In this document: piece by piece, positions 43,620 through 55,007 of the stretch
Layout: every line of letters begins with the position of its first letter
How positions within the stretch are numbered: position 1 is the stretch's first letter
From: Talinum fruticosum
Lineage: Eukaryota > Streptophyta > Magnoliopsida > Caryophyllales > Talinaceae
Direction: 5' to 3'
Assembly (NCBI GenBank): GCA_021018815.1
Contig: JAITYX010000003.1
Location: 13,721,501 to 13,785,500, forward strand
DNA length: 64,000 nucleotides
Position numbers and translations under genes: made by a program
Notes under the pieces: generated by a model
The model's database searches: none
What the model was told of the DNA's origin: nothing
Seen by the model: the letters and a program-made list of their open reading frames with translations, nothing else

Positions 43620-45855
43620 TTACGACATAGCATTCATACGCGGTTTTTGGTCTCCATAGATATCACCTACAGATCCATCATCAAGCTCATACTTCATGAG
43701 GAGAAGGTATGGAGCGATGACTGCTTTGATCCGGTTGAGGGTGGGACGTCCAATGATGACATTGTAGGCGGAGGGGATGTCAATCTCTACGAAGCTTACT
43801 TCGATGTTTTGGTCCCCGACCTTCTTTCCAACCCCGATTGGTATGCGAGATCATGCCTACGGGTGTATCCTCTTCCTCCCGAATCCAAGGATAGGATTGA
43901 CGAGGGGAATAAGATTATGAGGAGTATACTTTAGCCGACTTAGGCATTCCATGGTGATGATGTCTACCGAGCTCCCGTGTTTACCAGGACCCTTCGAACT
44001 ATGGTGTCGGAGATCTTTAGTGTAATGATCAAAGGATCCTCATGTGCGGCCGCCATGCCTTCCAAATCTTGTTTTCTAAAGGTCATTATAGGCACCTTCA
44101 AAGGTGGAGGTTGGCCGGTGAGCGGGACCTATTGAGCGCTCCTGAGGTGAGTCTTCCAGGAAGAGAGGGTCATGCCTCCTACGAAGCCCCCAACAAAGGT
44201 GGCCATAATCCTAGCATCATCATCATCATCATAGTGCTCATATCCCTGCCTTGAAGAACCTTCTTGTGTTTCACTAGTATCTTTTTGAGAAAGCGATCAA
44301 TTTGCCCATTATCTACCAACTCCCCAAGCGTTTTCTTGCGACACTCTACGATGTTGTGTCCGGTTTTCTCATGAAATTTGCAATAGTTATTAGAAGCTCA
44401 TGCTTTGGCTAGAGTGGACATGGGAGGTGGTTTCTTGAGCATGGGATGCCCCCGATCTCCATTAGAATACTTTGGGGGTCGGTGTTGAAGTAGTGGTCTT
44501 CTCCATACCCCCGGGGCTTCTTATCATGTTGATGATTGAATTTTCCATCCCCTGCCTTCCTTCCATCATCTTCTCCCTCTTCGAGCATATTTCCATAGCC
44601 TAGATGAAGTCAGTTTGCTTTCAGAGCTCTTCCACCAAAGTGGTTATCTTTTGCTCGGCGAGGAGAATTTGAATCTCCCACTCCTGAGTTTGTTAAGGAA
44701 GACGATGTAGGCGACCCCGTCTTGCAAGTCGGGGATAAGGACATCCTCTCTATGGAACCTTTGGATGTAGTCCTTAAGGGTTTCGTTCCTCCATTTTTGA
44801 TCTTGGAGAGGTGGATGCTAGTCTTCTTACGCTTGTAACTTGTAATAAAGCGTGTGACAAACTTCTCACACAACGCCTCGAATAAAGAGATGCTTCCTTG
44901 AGGAAGATTGTTGAACCATTTATGCACGACTCTCTTTAGTGTGGCAGGAAAGAATCGGCATTAGGTTGCATCATCCCCATCTTGCACGTACATATGGGAC
45001 TTATATTATGCTAAGTGATCTTCGAGGATTAGTTGTACCATGGTATGGGTCAATGTTTGGGACTTTTCTCTTCTTTATTCTTGGGGCATTCATGATTTTC
45101 TTTGAAAATGGGGTGTTGAAAGTAGGTTGGACTGGCCTTGAGTAAGAGCCGGAGATGGGAACAGCGTGGGACTGGTGCCTTGGAACTTCCACCAGGGAAG
45201 GGCTCTTCCTCCTCTCGGATCGAGGGGAGTGTGCCCGATCCTCTCGACTTCTCGGGATCCTTCATAGCCGATTGCCCGTGATGCCTTTCCCTTGAGCACT
45301 CACGCTCCTGAATAATAGATCGTTCTCGGTGATGCTTATGAGCATTGTAGGCTTGCTTGGGAGTCACGACCATGAGTAACCGATCGCGCGAGGTTAGGTC
45401 TTCTTCTACTACCCCGAGGCTTGGGCCCTGAATTTGGCATAAGGGCATTGCTTTGGCCTTCAAACTAGGCAGAGTGCCTGCTGTGGGTGGCGTAGGGGGT
45501 CGAGGCTATGTAGGACATTATGATATTCTCATTGGCACTATGAAGAGCTCTCTTGGCCTCGATGATCCCCCAACATCTCCCTCTTTGTGGCGCCTCATCG
45601 GGGGCACTAGGCTGCTCGGGGATGAGCACAGTAGTCTTAAGGGTCTCAATCAAGTTTTGAAGAGCCCCTAAGGTGATGTAACCCTCCCGCTGAGTGTGGC
45701 GATTTTGTATGGACCGCTGGGACGACTCTGCGTCCTCGGCTTGAGGGACATCGCGGGATTGGCCCCGTAGGCATTGAATGATGAGGATGAGGGACAGGTG
45801 GATTAGTTGCATAAGGTGTCATCCTGGATCGGGATCGAGTACCACTAGCAACCAT
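43620..45855 (-). pseudogene. gag-protease region of another gypsy element
   Basis: ATG at 45855 (MVASGTRSRSRMTPYATNP), just after the primer-binding site. It continues with a Pro/Ser-rich N-terminus, TPFSKKIMNAPRIKKRKVPN and YHGTTNP (about 45110-45040), the gag core HKWFNNLPQGSISLFEALCEKFVTRF (44927-44840), and a CCHC-like knuckle area (YCKFHEKTGHNIVEC near 44390-44340). Its protease part reads PSAYNVIIGRPTLNRIKAVI (about 43770-43710), an Asn-for-Ala-type variant of the common LGRPTLN motif. It ends at about 43620, where a different gag begins, so polymerase, RNase H and integrase are missing. Numerous frame breaks. Confidence 0.75.
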
Positions 45856-45868
45856 AAGCTACCTCTCT

Positions 45869-45888
45869 CCCCACGGACGGCGCCAAAA
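45869..45888 (-). other. Primer-binding site of the gypsy element at 43.6-46.4 kb
   Basis: On the minus strand, TTTTGGCGCCGTCCGTGGGG lies directly after the LTR end CTCCGAAAACA and about 15 bp before the gag ATG. TGGCGCCGTC is the standard start of one class of plant gypsy primer-binding sites. Confidence 0.75.
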
Positions 45889-46430
45889 TGTTTTCGGAGG
45901 AAAACTTGTGTGATTACGTGGATGATGATTCGAGATGGAGAAAGGATTTACTACTTCGATTGCGAGGGCGTGGCATGATCGAAGGGATTCCACGTCGCGA
46001 CTATCGAACCTACAAAGAGGCGAAGCCCCGAAAGTGGATCACGGGAACGCCCTCCAACGCTCAAGTTAGTGATGAACTGATTGAATGAATAAAGGAAATC
46101 TTCTTCGGTGTACGCGAAGGGGATTTCCTGGGATTTTCTTACCCGACTAAGGCTTTTGTGCAATTTTCCAAGAGAGGAAAGGTTTAGGATTGATGATGTG
46201 AGCTTGTTAGCCTCCTCCATGAGGGGTGAGGTGGGTGAGTATTTATTGAAGAATTCAATAGGGGTGAAGGGGTAATTTACCGTAATTTAGGAGGAAACCC
46301 TAGCCCTAATGGGTTTTGGGCTTTACCTGGCCCGTTAAGAGGGGATTTGGGCTCATACTTCCATCATTCAACTAATTAGCCCAGTTGGCTAGCGATGTGG
46401 CGGGTGAGCTGGAACTTTTCGAGAAATATT
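45889..46430 (-). repeat. 5' LTR of the same gypsy element
   Basis: The left edge TGTTTTCGGAGG is fixed by the adjacent primer-binding site. The right edge is uncertain, near the AT microsatellite at 46437. No second LTR is in the window. A TATA-like minus-strand sequence (aataaatac) lies near 46240. Confidence 0.6.
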
Positions 46431-46433
46431 CGG

Positions 46434-46436
<3 letters not shown>

Positions 46437-46499
<63 letters not shown>

Positions 46500-46640
46500 C
46501 TTTATCATCTCGCTCGCTTTCTATTTCATCAGTTTGTTTTTAAGGAAAAAAAAAAGCCTTCTTCTAATTTATATTATCACCTCCTTATTTTCCACTTCAT
46601 CAGCTTTTTTTTTCAAAAAGCCTTCTTCTAATCTAATACT
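46437..46640. repeat. AT microsatellite and a short direct repeat
   Basis: An uninterrupted AT run covers about 46437-46497. The segment aaaaagccttcttctaat recurs at about 46551 and 46615, with cttcatcag before each copy, separated by 64 bp. Confidence 0.85.
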
Positions 46641-48227
46641 TGTAGGAACCACAGCCGGCCTCAAGGGTCCACGCCGAGCTTTGCCACTCGTGTCGGGTCT
46701 CTTTTTTTAAAGATTAATTTTGAAAATAGTTTTTGAAAGTCGATCTTGGAATGTGGAGATGAACCTTTTATTAAGATTTCCGAATTCAATTAAATCAAGT
46801 TGAAATGAATTAAATCATATTTGATTGGCTATTTTATTAATCATTTTATTTTAGAAATTATTTTTAGAAGTTCCGAGATCTTATTTTCTAATTAAGGACT
46901 AAATTATATTAGGGTTATGATTCTACCGTGGGGCTTTAGGACTAGATTGGTGTGAAAACATCAATCCGGACCGAAGCCACCACCGCCACCCCACGGTGCT
47001 GGCCGTAGCCTCGCACCGGGGAAGTCGGGCGTTGGCCAAAGATCGTGGCTGGTTAAACTAGCCGCGGTCTCGCCCAGATGGGTAGATCCAGATCCGAACG
47101 TCATTTCTTCCTGCAATCGAAAACAAGTGAGATGCGAATTTGGGTAGAATAAAGCATACAACAAGGGAGTCGCCGATCGGTTTTAAGGAAAAACTAACAA
47201 AAACAAAACTTACTCTTCCAATCTTAGTCCGAGAAAACTAAGACTGAAAGAGGTTAAAAGATGACTCTATTGGTCTTGAACCAAGAATCGGATTCGGAGA
47301 CGAGGGTACGAAACGAACGGGCAACCCTTTTGTTCCGCCCGTCCGAATACGGCCATTACTAGTTCAAGTAGTGTATTAATAAAGATGTAAGAAAGAAAAC
47401 ATACAACATGCGGAACAAAATTAAAGCAACCAAATTCAGTAGAGAAATAGTTAGACCGAGAGCATTCAAGTTGGCTTTCGGCAGCATGATGCTAAGGCAG
47501 GAAGCCATGTCGGAGTGAGAGCCAAGGCTCTCTATTTATAGGAGAGGACATAGGTCACTAATGACCTAGGGTTTGCCTCTTATTAGCTATCCAAACAGAT
47601 GAAATAAAACCGGGCCATTCCTTAAGAGATAGAACCGGATTAGAAGATGATAAAAATGGATAGAATCGGTTAAAAGGAAGAAGGTGGGCGCTGGCCAACT
47701 GGACCCTCCTAGGGTTTCGTGCCCTATTTGTGTCTCCGAGGACTCTCCAAGCTCAAAACGCAGCGTTCCACCGTGCTTCTAGAAGGCGAGTGCCGACCAC
47801 GACATCGTTTAGATTGGAAAGCTTCTAGCTTTGTGTGGGTTGTCTCGAGAAGCTCAAAACATAGCACTTGATGCTCTTGATCGTGAAATGCAACGCTTTA
47901 ACGTCGTCTTTGAGTCTTCAGCTCCTTGTCCGACTTGGACGAAACTAGAAAGCATTATTCTATACATGGAATTTCCCTCCAAAATCTCTAAAGGCTCGGC
48001 CTCGCTCTTGGATGGTTTGAAAGAAAAGAGGATTTGTGGACTGACCCAAGGCAAAAGGCTATTTAAGTGGTGCTGGGGGTTCTTTGTGGTTTATTGGCTT
48101 ATATTGCACCGATTGATCACTGTCCGGAATCCAAATCCACAAACAAGACTCGGGATTATCATCATCGGACTAACAAAATAAAACACGAAATAACGAGATA
48201 AAGAACGACACTTTGTAGGTGTCTACA
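46641..48227 (-). repeat. 3' LTR of gypsy element X4
   Basis: It runs from TGTAGGAACC (46641) to GTGTCTACA (48227), 1587 bp, with complementary TGTAG/CTACA ends. It contains a minus-strand TATAAATAG at about 47531 and the conserved block around 47856-47895. The adjacent PPT on the right shows it is the 3' LTR of a minus-strand element extending rightwards. Confidence 0.8.
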
Positions 48228-48243
48228 GTTAGCCCCCATTTTG
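48228..48243 (-). other. Polypurine tract of X4
   Basis: On the minus strand TCAAAATGGGGGCTAAC is followed by TGTAGACACC. This is the cleanest of the three PPT/LTR junctions of family X in the window. Confidence 0.8.
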
Positions 48244-48864
48244 ACCGAGTCTATTAAGACGAAGGGTCAAAGTAAACACTAAAGGGTACTTACCTGGATT
48301 TCTATAAGGCATTATGTGATGCTTGGAATTGGTTGTAGTCAAACTTGAACTCCAAAGTGAGACCTGAACTTGATTGCGATGCATGCGTTCGAAGTTTGGT
48401 AAAAGGATCCTAAGCTTGGCTTGATCGAGCACTGAAGCTTGGTATGTTTCGATGCTAAAACTCCGATCGTCTTTTGATTTGAAGCTTGGCTAAATAATCT
48501 GTTGTGCTAGCATACTTGTTAGTGTGTAATTGAATTGATAAAAGATTATTGTTTTTATCCGGAAAATTCAGATCGAAATAGATCGATAAAACTGTTCCGG
48601 AAAAGCTGATTGGTGGGTAAGGAAGTTCCCACTTACATGCATAAGAGAAGAAAATCACATGCTCCAAGAGGACAACGCTACTTGGACTAGGGAAGTGGGC
48701 TAGGTTGTAAAAGTTATTGCCGATTGAACACTACAGACACCTCTTAGCCGGCGCCGGCCAACCTTTGGCGAGCATGGCCCCCGCGTTCCTGGCCGGATTC
48801 CTTCGGTTCCCCATTAATCATTTGACCCTTGTCTTATATGTTTGGATGTCTTGACCGGTTTTCC
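48244..48864 (-). other. X4 3' untranslated region, overlapping the upstream region of the antisense PMD gene
   Basis: No coding region. The proximal part matches X1 next to its PPT (gaccgagtct...ggtcaaagta). The distal part (from about 48605) matches the region upstream of the X2 PMD gene. There is no tandem array here, unlike X1 and X2. Confidence 0.5.
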
Positions 48865-48873
48865 TATAAAAGG
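48865..48873 (+). promoter_or_regulatory. TATA box of the X4 PMD gene
   Basis: TATAAAAGG on +, 132 bp before the ATG at 48997, followed by a pyrimidine-rich leader. X2 has TGTAAAAGG and X3 TATGAAAGG at the matching place. It points against the LTR promoter direction, so the gene is set up for separate, antisense transcription. Confidence 0.6.
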
Positions 48874-48996
48874 GGTGCATAATGTATTTCATTTTGCACA
48901 CCAACTCTTCATCTTACTCTTGTCCTCTTTTTGCATTTCCTTGCTCTGCTTCTTCTTGAAAGCTAGTTGTTTCTCAAGAACTCCTTATATTAAAAA

Positions 48997-51176
48997 ATGC
49001 CTAGAAGAAAGGCTTATCCTGTGGGAAGAACTAGAGTTGAGAGTCTTATTCAAGACTCCTTCCTCGAGCTCAAATTGTGTCCGCAAAATGAATGGGATCC
49101 AAGTAATCTTCTGGCTGAAGCTGAAAGCCATGTTTCTTCACTTGCCATATCCTCTTCGGTAAGCTAATTGGCTTAAACCTCTTCATTTTGTCATTTAGAG
49201 TAAAGCTAACCAAAATCTTGTTGGATTTTGTCTTGTTAAAAGGCTTAATATGAAATAATGGAGCTATCTCAAAGTTTATGGAGACCTGCAAGAGGATGGA
49301 CTTTCCTTTCGAGAATGTCATGTATAATGCTTGGGTTTGGACCTATCTACATTGCTTTATGCCATCTCATTGATAAGAGGGAGAGGGTTCCTATTAGAGC
49401 CATCAATGAGCGGTTTTGGGATACCTCCAACACGTTCCACCTCCCCTTTGGTGAGATGATAATAACTCCTTTTGACTTTGCTTGTTTTATTTGGTCTATA
49501 CATTTTAGGGGAGCCTTTAGCTTATGATCAGAATTTGTTCAAAAATCGTGATTACCTCTGTCACCTTTTCGGTCCCGTAGCCGATAGATTTTCACATAAT
49601 AATCACTTCAAATATACCATTCTTTGTGAGGCTTTTGAGGATGAAGCTTTCGGCCTCAACATTCCCTCAACAACAAGTGAGGGTCATGCTTGCTCTTCTC
49701 TTGAGCATGGTCCTCTTTTTGGATCAGGCTACCAAGGTTCATGTTCGGTACTTGGTGAACCTAGTGGATCTTGATAGAATAAAGGAGTTCAATTGGAGTA
49801 CTCCTTTATATACTTGCCTCATTAGGGGCCTCCGTGCCGAGTGTGCAGCACACAAGGCCGGAACCGGATTCTACGAACTACCTTCTTTTCAATGGCTTAT
49901 GGAATATCATTGAGGCATGCTAAAATTTTTCCTTTCTTCGATATTTACTTTTAATCTTGTGTGGATAAAAAGCTTTACTTTCCACATCTCTCTCCTGGCT
50001 CAATGAATCGGCCCGCGTTCCCGACGTCAATATCATGGGTTAGAATAAATCTTAAGCAAACTAAAATACATTAGATAGGATTTTTGAGGTCAACCCTCAA
50101 CTGCGTTGACTCGGTATGTTACTTCTACTCTTAACATTTGCTCCAAAATATGCCTAAACGAGCTTTTCAACACATTTTCAGCATTCTGGTCATGCCCACA
50201 GCCTAGACCACTACTTGTGGGGCCGCCCGTGCTGCAGTCCAGCCCCTTATATCCACGATTTTTATCCATTTTCTGGTTGTTTTTCATTCTTGCTTGCTGA
50301 TTTCTCGATAATTCTTGTATGTAGGCCAACTTCTATCCTTGGGCCTAACTCCAACTTCCCTAAAATGTTCCTGTGGCCCAGGAATGAGTGAGAGAAGCAT
50401 CTTGTTTGAAGGCCCTTTTGTATTTTGTTGGTATCTTGGGGAGAGGGTTACTCCTCAAATACGAGTTAACACATGGCCTTCATTTGTTTCGGTTGATCCT
50501 CCTTCGACCATGTTATATTTTCATTCTCTTTCGCTGACTAAGCAAGCGATGACCATGGTGGGGTATTCATTTACCGCACTTTTGAATTTACACACCTCCT
50601 ACGCCCATCATGCATCTCGCATCATGAACCAATTAGTAAGTGCTCACATCCTCTCTTATAACCCTCAATTTCTTGTATGGAAATTAATCGTCATCTTTCT
50701 TTTGCAGCTCACTCCTGCTCATATTCACGTCTCGAGTCTTAATGTGGATGTTACTATGCCCGGGGACCTCCTCGTTTCGTCACAATTCCCGAAATCCCGG
50801 AAGAGGAATGTGATGGGCATCCTTTTCGTAGAAATTGCCAAAGGGTAAGACTTATGTGCTGTTTTCCTTTTGGTTACATACTAAAAGTATCTTCCTCGTT
50901 GATCACCTCAAATAAACTTTGCAGTACAATCGGGAGCAGTCTAGAACCATATCTATCAGATTTCGATCGGCTCTTCGTGGAATCCAGAATTTCTTTACCG
51001 ATTGATCTTTTCTACTTCTCGAGTAAGTCCTCAATTTGTGTAGTGCTAACTTTTTTAAGCTTTTAGTGATTTGCTAATCGTTTCCTTAATCTTGTAGATT
51101 CGCCGATCAAGAGCCACTCCTTCCGCTAATCTACCCGGTGCGTCCAAGACATCATCCCAAACTTATGAACAAGAAA
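48997..51176 (+). pseudogene. PMD gene carried antisense by X4, multi-exon, best copy, 3' truncated
   Basis: Exon 1 (48997-49158, 54 codons; MPRRKAYPVGRTRVESLIQD) ends at GGTAAGC. The PMD proper lies at about 49250-49915: LIDKRERVPIRAINERFWDT, FHLPFGEMIITPFDFA, then (frame shifted) PLAYDQNLFKNRDYLCHLFG, VRVMLALLLSMVLFLDQATK, VHVRYLVNLVDLDRI and WSTPLYTCLIRGL. Another exon (about 50380-50640, ITWP-like VNTWPSFVSVDPPSTM) ends at GTAAGT. Next come one with IPE..C..HPF (about 50708-50847), an exon at 50925-51022 reading YNREQSRTISIRFRSALRG, and a basic Ser/Thr-rich last exon from 51098 cut by an LTR at 51177. PMD proteins of the MAIN/MAIL1 type are nuclear and linked to transcript regulation and TE silencing. 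Here stops at 50-100 codon intervals suggest decay or sequence error. Confidence 0.75.
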
Positions 51177-51434
51177 TGCCGGTTTTAACAAAGGTCCTCC
51201 TTGGTTATTATCTCCGCCAAATACCAAGATGCCCAAAATTGTCCTAGATAGAGGACATCTATAGGTTCAAATTCTAAGACATGAGTGACTCGATTGTTTA
51301 AAACATTCAGCCTTTCAAATACCGAGCGGGGTTGAAACATTCTAGCACTTACAATAAGGCTTAAAACAGGTCTTATCCAACTCATTCTTGTCTAGGATGG
51401 ATTTAGGTTTATAGTATGTTGTCACTCCTGGGCA
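51177..51434 (-). repeat. Chromovirus-like LTR, left copy
   Basis: TGCCGGTTTTAAC ... TCCTGGGCA on + (258 bp). It is similar to 53553-53832. On the minus strand it follows aaggggaggatgatggagatg, a PPT-like tract, so it is a 3' LTR. It truncates the last exon of the X4 PMD gene. Confidence 0.65.
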
Positions 51435-53552
51435 CATCTCCATCATCCTCCCCTTGTTGGGAAAAATTTGTCCTCAAATTTATAGCATACCCAAAGACAC
51501 AACAAAGACCTCCGAGGATCAAATACTTGTGTTTGCTCACTAAGCAACAAAGGATGGCTTTGTGTGAGGTTAATTTCAGGAGATAAAAAATATTTTTGGG
51601 CTGCATGAGTGCAGGAATAGAACTTGGGCTAAAGGAGGTTTATGTGGGGGGGAAGAATGTGGTTCAAATCTGCCATGATTAAGTTCTCCTTGTGCTCCTC
51701 TTCAAGCTCTTCTATGAGATAAACCTCCTTTTCATGCTCAACTCCATCTACTTTGGACAACTCACTCTTGGCCAAAACAACAACTCTTTGGTTGAGAAAT
51801 TTCAAGACAAAATGATCAACTCCTTGGCAATTAAAATACCTCCGGGCTGAGTTAGGGCCATGGGATATCTTGGGAGGAGGTGTTGAGATTTTTGTGGGGG
51901 AATCATGGACTGGACAGAATGTGGACGTAGGTGAAATGAGCAATTGGTCGTGGGGTTGGTGGGTAAAGGAAGGAAACTACTCTTGTGAAAGAGGTCTCCT
52001 TTGGGCTTGTCTCGTTTGAGGGGTTTGGTTCTGGATTTTGACTTGTGAAAGTTGGTCTTTTGGAGTAAGGTGTGAGTGATTGGGGACGTGGACATTTTGT
52101 GGTCTACTTGGGGAAGGAATAAGATGCACAAAACCCATCATGGACTATTCTCTTGTAAAAAACAAGGGCCATTCCCAAAAGACAAAGAAAACACTCACAA
52201 TAATGGCAACATTCCATATCTCAACAATGCTTAACTTCTCAAAGTTAAAAGTGACTAAACAAGGATGAACTAGGAGGTTAATACCTTGACAAGGCCGTGG
52301 GGTTTCATATAGAAAAAAGTGGACCGAGGCTTGAGTCTCCAAACTCCCATTGCTAGTAGGCCTTTCTTCCTCACTTGACAATGATGGGAAGGTAACATCT
52401 CCATACTTCTCAATCTCTAAAAACTACGGACCATACTCATCAAAGATGGGAAGTAGTTCATCTTGGCTTGGATCTTCCTTCATCATTGATTGGCAAGTAT
52501 CCTCCGAGGAATATTCATCATATTTGGTATTAGATCTTATGGCTAACATCCTTAGATGAGCTAGAAGGCTAAGGGTTTTGGAGATAGGGGATTCATAAGT
52601 CGAGTAGCTCGGATAAAGCTAAAAGCTGGATTAGGATAAGAAACACCACCTAATATGGTTTTAGGGCACCAAAGAAAGAATGAGATAAGAAACACCACTC
52701 ACACTCATTATGGACTTGTAAGATCACCACTCAGCTTGCTAAAACCAAGATAAGCAACATAAGCTCACTCGGTTTTCATTCATCAACATAAGCTTCTTTT
52801 TACAAGGGTGAAGCCACTAGTACAAATAGTGCTTCAAAGTAGGATAGCTATGTACAATGTAATGGCGATTAGATCCTTAAAAATTAAGTATGGGGATTAC
52901 ACAAGGAATAATCAAAAGAGGATAAAAAGAAAAGGCTGTAGCTAGGGAACATGTGGTTCTCAATCTTGGAGCAATTCGGCCAAGTATTATTTGCCCTTCC
53001 CGAAGTTGCATTTTGATTGGTCTGTAACTTTTGATTCCCTTCTCCAAATTGAACGTACAAGATATGCATGGAAAGCTTGGGGAATAAGGTCTCCAACCAT
53101 ATATGTCTCGACCCATTTAAAGCTATGAGAAAAACGTTATCACCAAAACTATCAGCATAGGTCGGATCGGGTCAACGAAATACCAGGTTTGATACTCGGA
53201 CCATTCTCTTTATTATTTCAAACCTAAATGAAAATGCCCATAATTAAGAATTAATTTAGACATCTTCAGGAACACCCTTGCCAAAATTGGAGACCAAAAG
53301 CTAATCCAAGGTTGACTGAACACCCTTTTGAACTTGACCTTTAAGCGCCATTCCGAGTCCAGTAACTTCCGGTTTCGAGTCAACTTCAACTGCTCATAAC
53401 TTGAGATTCGTAACTCCAATTTAGCTGTTCTTGGTATGGTTAGAAATCTTAGAATGCTAGTGTTCCATCCATATATCATGAGTTGTCGTTAGAGCTTTGG
53501 ATGAGAAGATATGATCAAAGTAATGTGTAGGTGTCATCCTGAATGAGCAAAC
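51435..53552 (-). pseudogene. Internal remnant of the chromovirus-like element, gag zinc knuckle visible
   Basis: On the minus strand at about 51850-51780 a CFNCQG..HF-type CCHC knuckle is followed by NQRVVVL and a Glu-rich stretch (ELEEEHKENLIM), as in chromovirus gag ends. Next to the LTR the minus strand has a DLRTN-like end and a purine-rich tract. The rest (52560-53550) is non-coding with aacaccac-rich segments resembling 63410-63560. No polymerase remains. Confidence 0.6.
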
Positions 53553-53842
53553 TGCCGGCTTTAACAAAGGTCCTCCTCGGTTATTATCTCCACCAAATAC
53601 CAAGATAGCCAAAATTGTACTAGATAGAGGACATTTGTAGGTTCTTCCATGCGAAGTTTGAGGTTCAAATTCCAAGACATGAGTGACTAATTGGCTAAAA
53701 CATTCAGCCTTTGAAATAGCGGGCAAGGTCGAAACATTCTAGCGCTTACAGATAAGGCTCAAAACGGGTCTTGTCCAACTCATTCTTGTCAAGGATGGAT
53801 TTGGGTTTGTAGTATGTTGTCACTCTTGGGCACATCTCCATC
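53553..53842 (-). repeat. Chromovirus-like LTR, right copy, plus adjoining PPT
   Basis: It matches 51177-51445 including catctccatca beyond the LTR edge (the PPT side). A normal 5' LTR would be followed by flanking DNA. Finding PPT sequence suggests that a second internal region once followed, as in tandemly joined elements, and was then cut by the X LTR fragment. Confidence 0.55.
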
Positions 53843-54320
53843 AAACTATCTTGGAGCACCGAACATAAATGATGTTGTTTAAATTAAGGAAGCTTTGTGT
53901 CTTGGGCGGATCTGTCTTAGAGCAAAACGCAACATTTTGATGCTTCGATCATGAAATGCGGTGCCGGATAAGATGTAGTTTTGATGTCTCTGGTCTCCAT
54001 GTCTGGGTTGGACGTTGGTGATGAAACGGGCGTTTTGAGCCTGGACTCTCCCTGTATGCTACTCCGCACCGACGTTGACTCTAAAAGTTTGACTCGGGCT
54101 TGGACCGTCCAAAAGAAAAGGGATTTTTGGATCGACCCAAGGCAAAAAGGCTATTTATTTGGTGCTAAGGGTTTTTGTTGTTTATTGGCTTCCGTCACAC
54201 CAATCAAATATCGTCCAGTGATCCGAATCCTCAAACAAGACTTGGGATTTCATCACGGGCTAATAAAATAAAATACGAGGAGTAAAAAAGATAAGGAATG
54301 ACATGTTGTAGATTTTTACA
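53843..54320 (-). repeat. Fragment of an X-family LTR (5' part)
   Basis: It contains the conserved block (caaaacgcaacattttgatg at 53924 onward), ggatttttggatcgaccca, and the end motif tgtagatttttaca. It is truncated on the left within the LTR. Confidence 0.65.
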
Positions 54321-55007
54321 CTTATATACTAAATGGAGGGAAAACGCTATATATGTACTTAAAAAACCATGAAAACCCTTATATACTTAACAAAAAAGAC
54401 TTACTAAAATATATGTGCATAATATATAGTAATTATGCTTTGATAATTATCATATGCATTTTATAACTTTAAAGAATCTGTTCAAAAATCTATATATAAC
54501 AAGTTATCCTAGGTGGTGATACGTGTATAAATGTGCATATAGCGGTCAAGATGTTAGCTTCATTATGTATATTTTTTGAATTGTGCGTGTTGGACAGTTT
54601 GAGAATAGTATGATAATAGGTTGTGTGGCTATTAATCTTATCATACATTTGATAAGATATAACGATGCTCATTTCTCTCTCGTTCTTTGGGTACAATTAT
54701 AATGACGATGGGTTTGATGTGTACATCCTTACTTACGTTACCATACAATTAAATAAGGATATGCACATTAGCCCTTTCATCTTCGTATGTTATACTTGAA
54801 GTACTAAGGGGAAATGTCTGTCAAAATTTTGTCAAATATATGACAAGAGTTTACTACACAGTCATATTATGCTTGAATGGGTTTAGGACCATCTATCCCT
54901 ATAGAAGGATCTTATGCTCATGTATTATTTGGTGTAATATTAATGATGAAAGTACGTACTTTTTGGAATTATATGAGATGAATTGCTTCTCGTGTTACGG
55001 GTGAGAT
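54321..55007 (+). other. 5' region of the TNP2-type CACTA element, no gene seen
   Basis: AT-rich, with no recognisable terminal inverted repeat or coding region. It presumably holds the upstream part of the transposon whose first coding segment starts at 55008. Confidence 0.35.

Noticed and set aside
43647..43934. 95-residue + ORF
   Set aside because: It is antisense to the protease motif of the minus-strand gypsy polyprotein (GRPTLNRIKAV), which is the better call.
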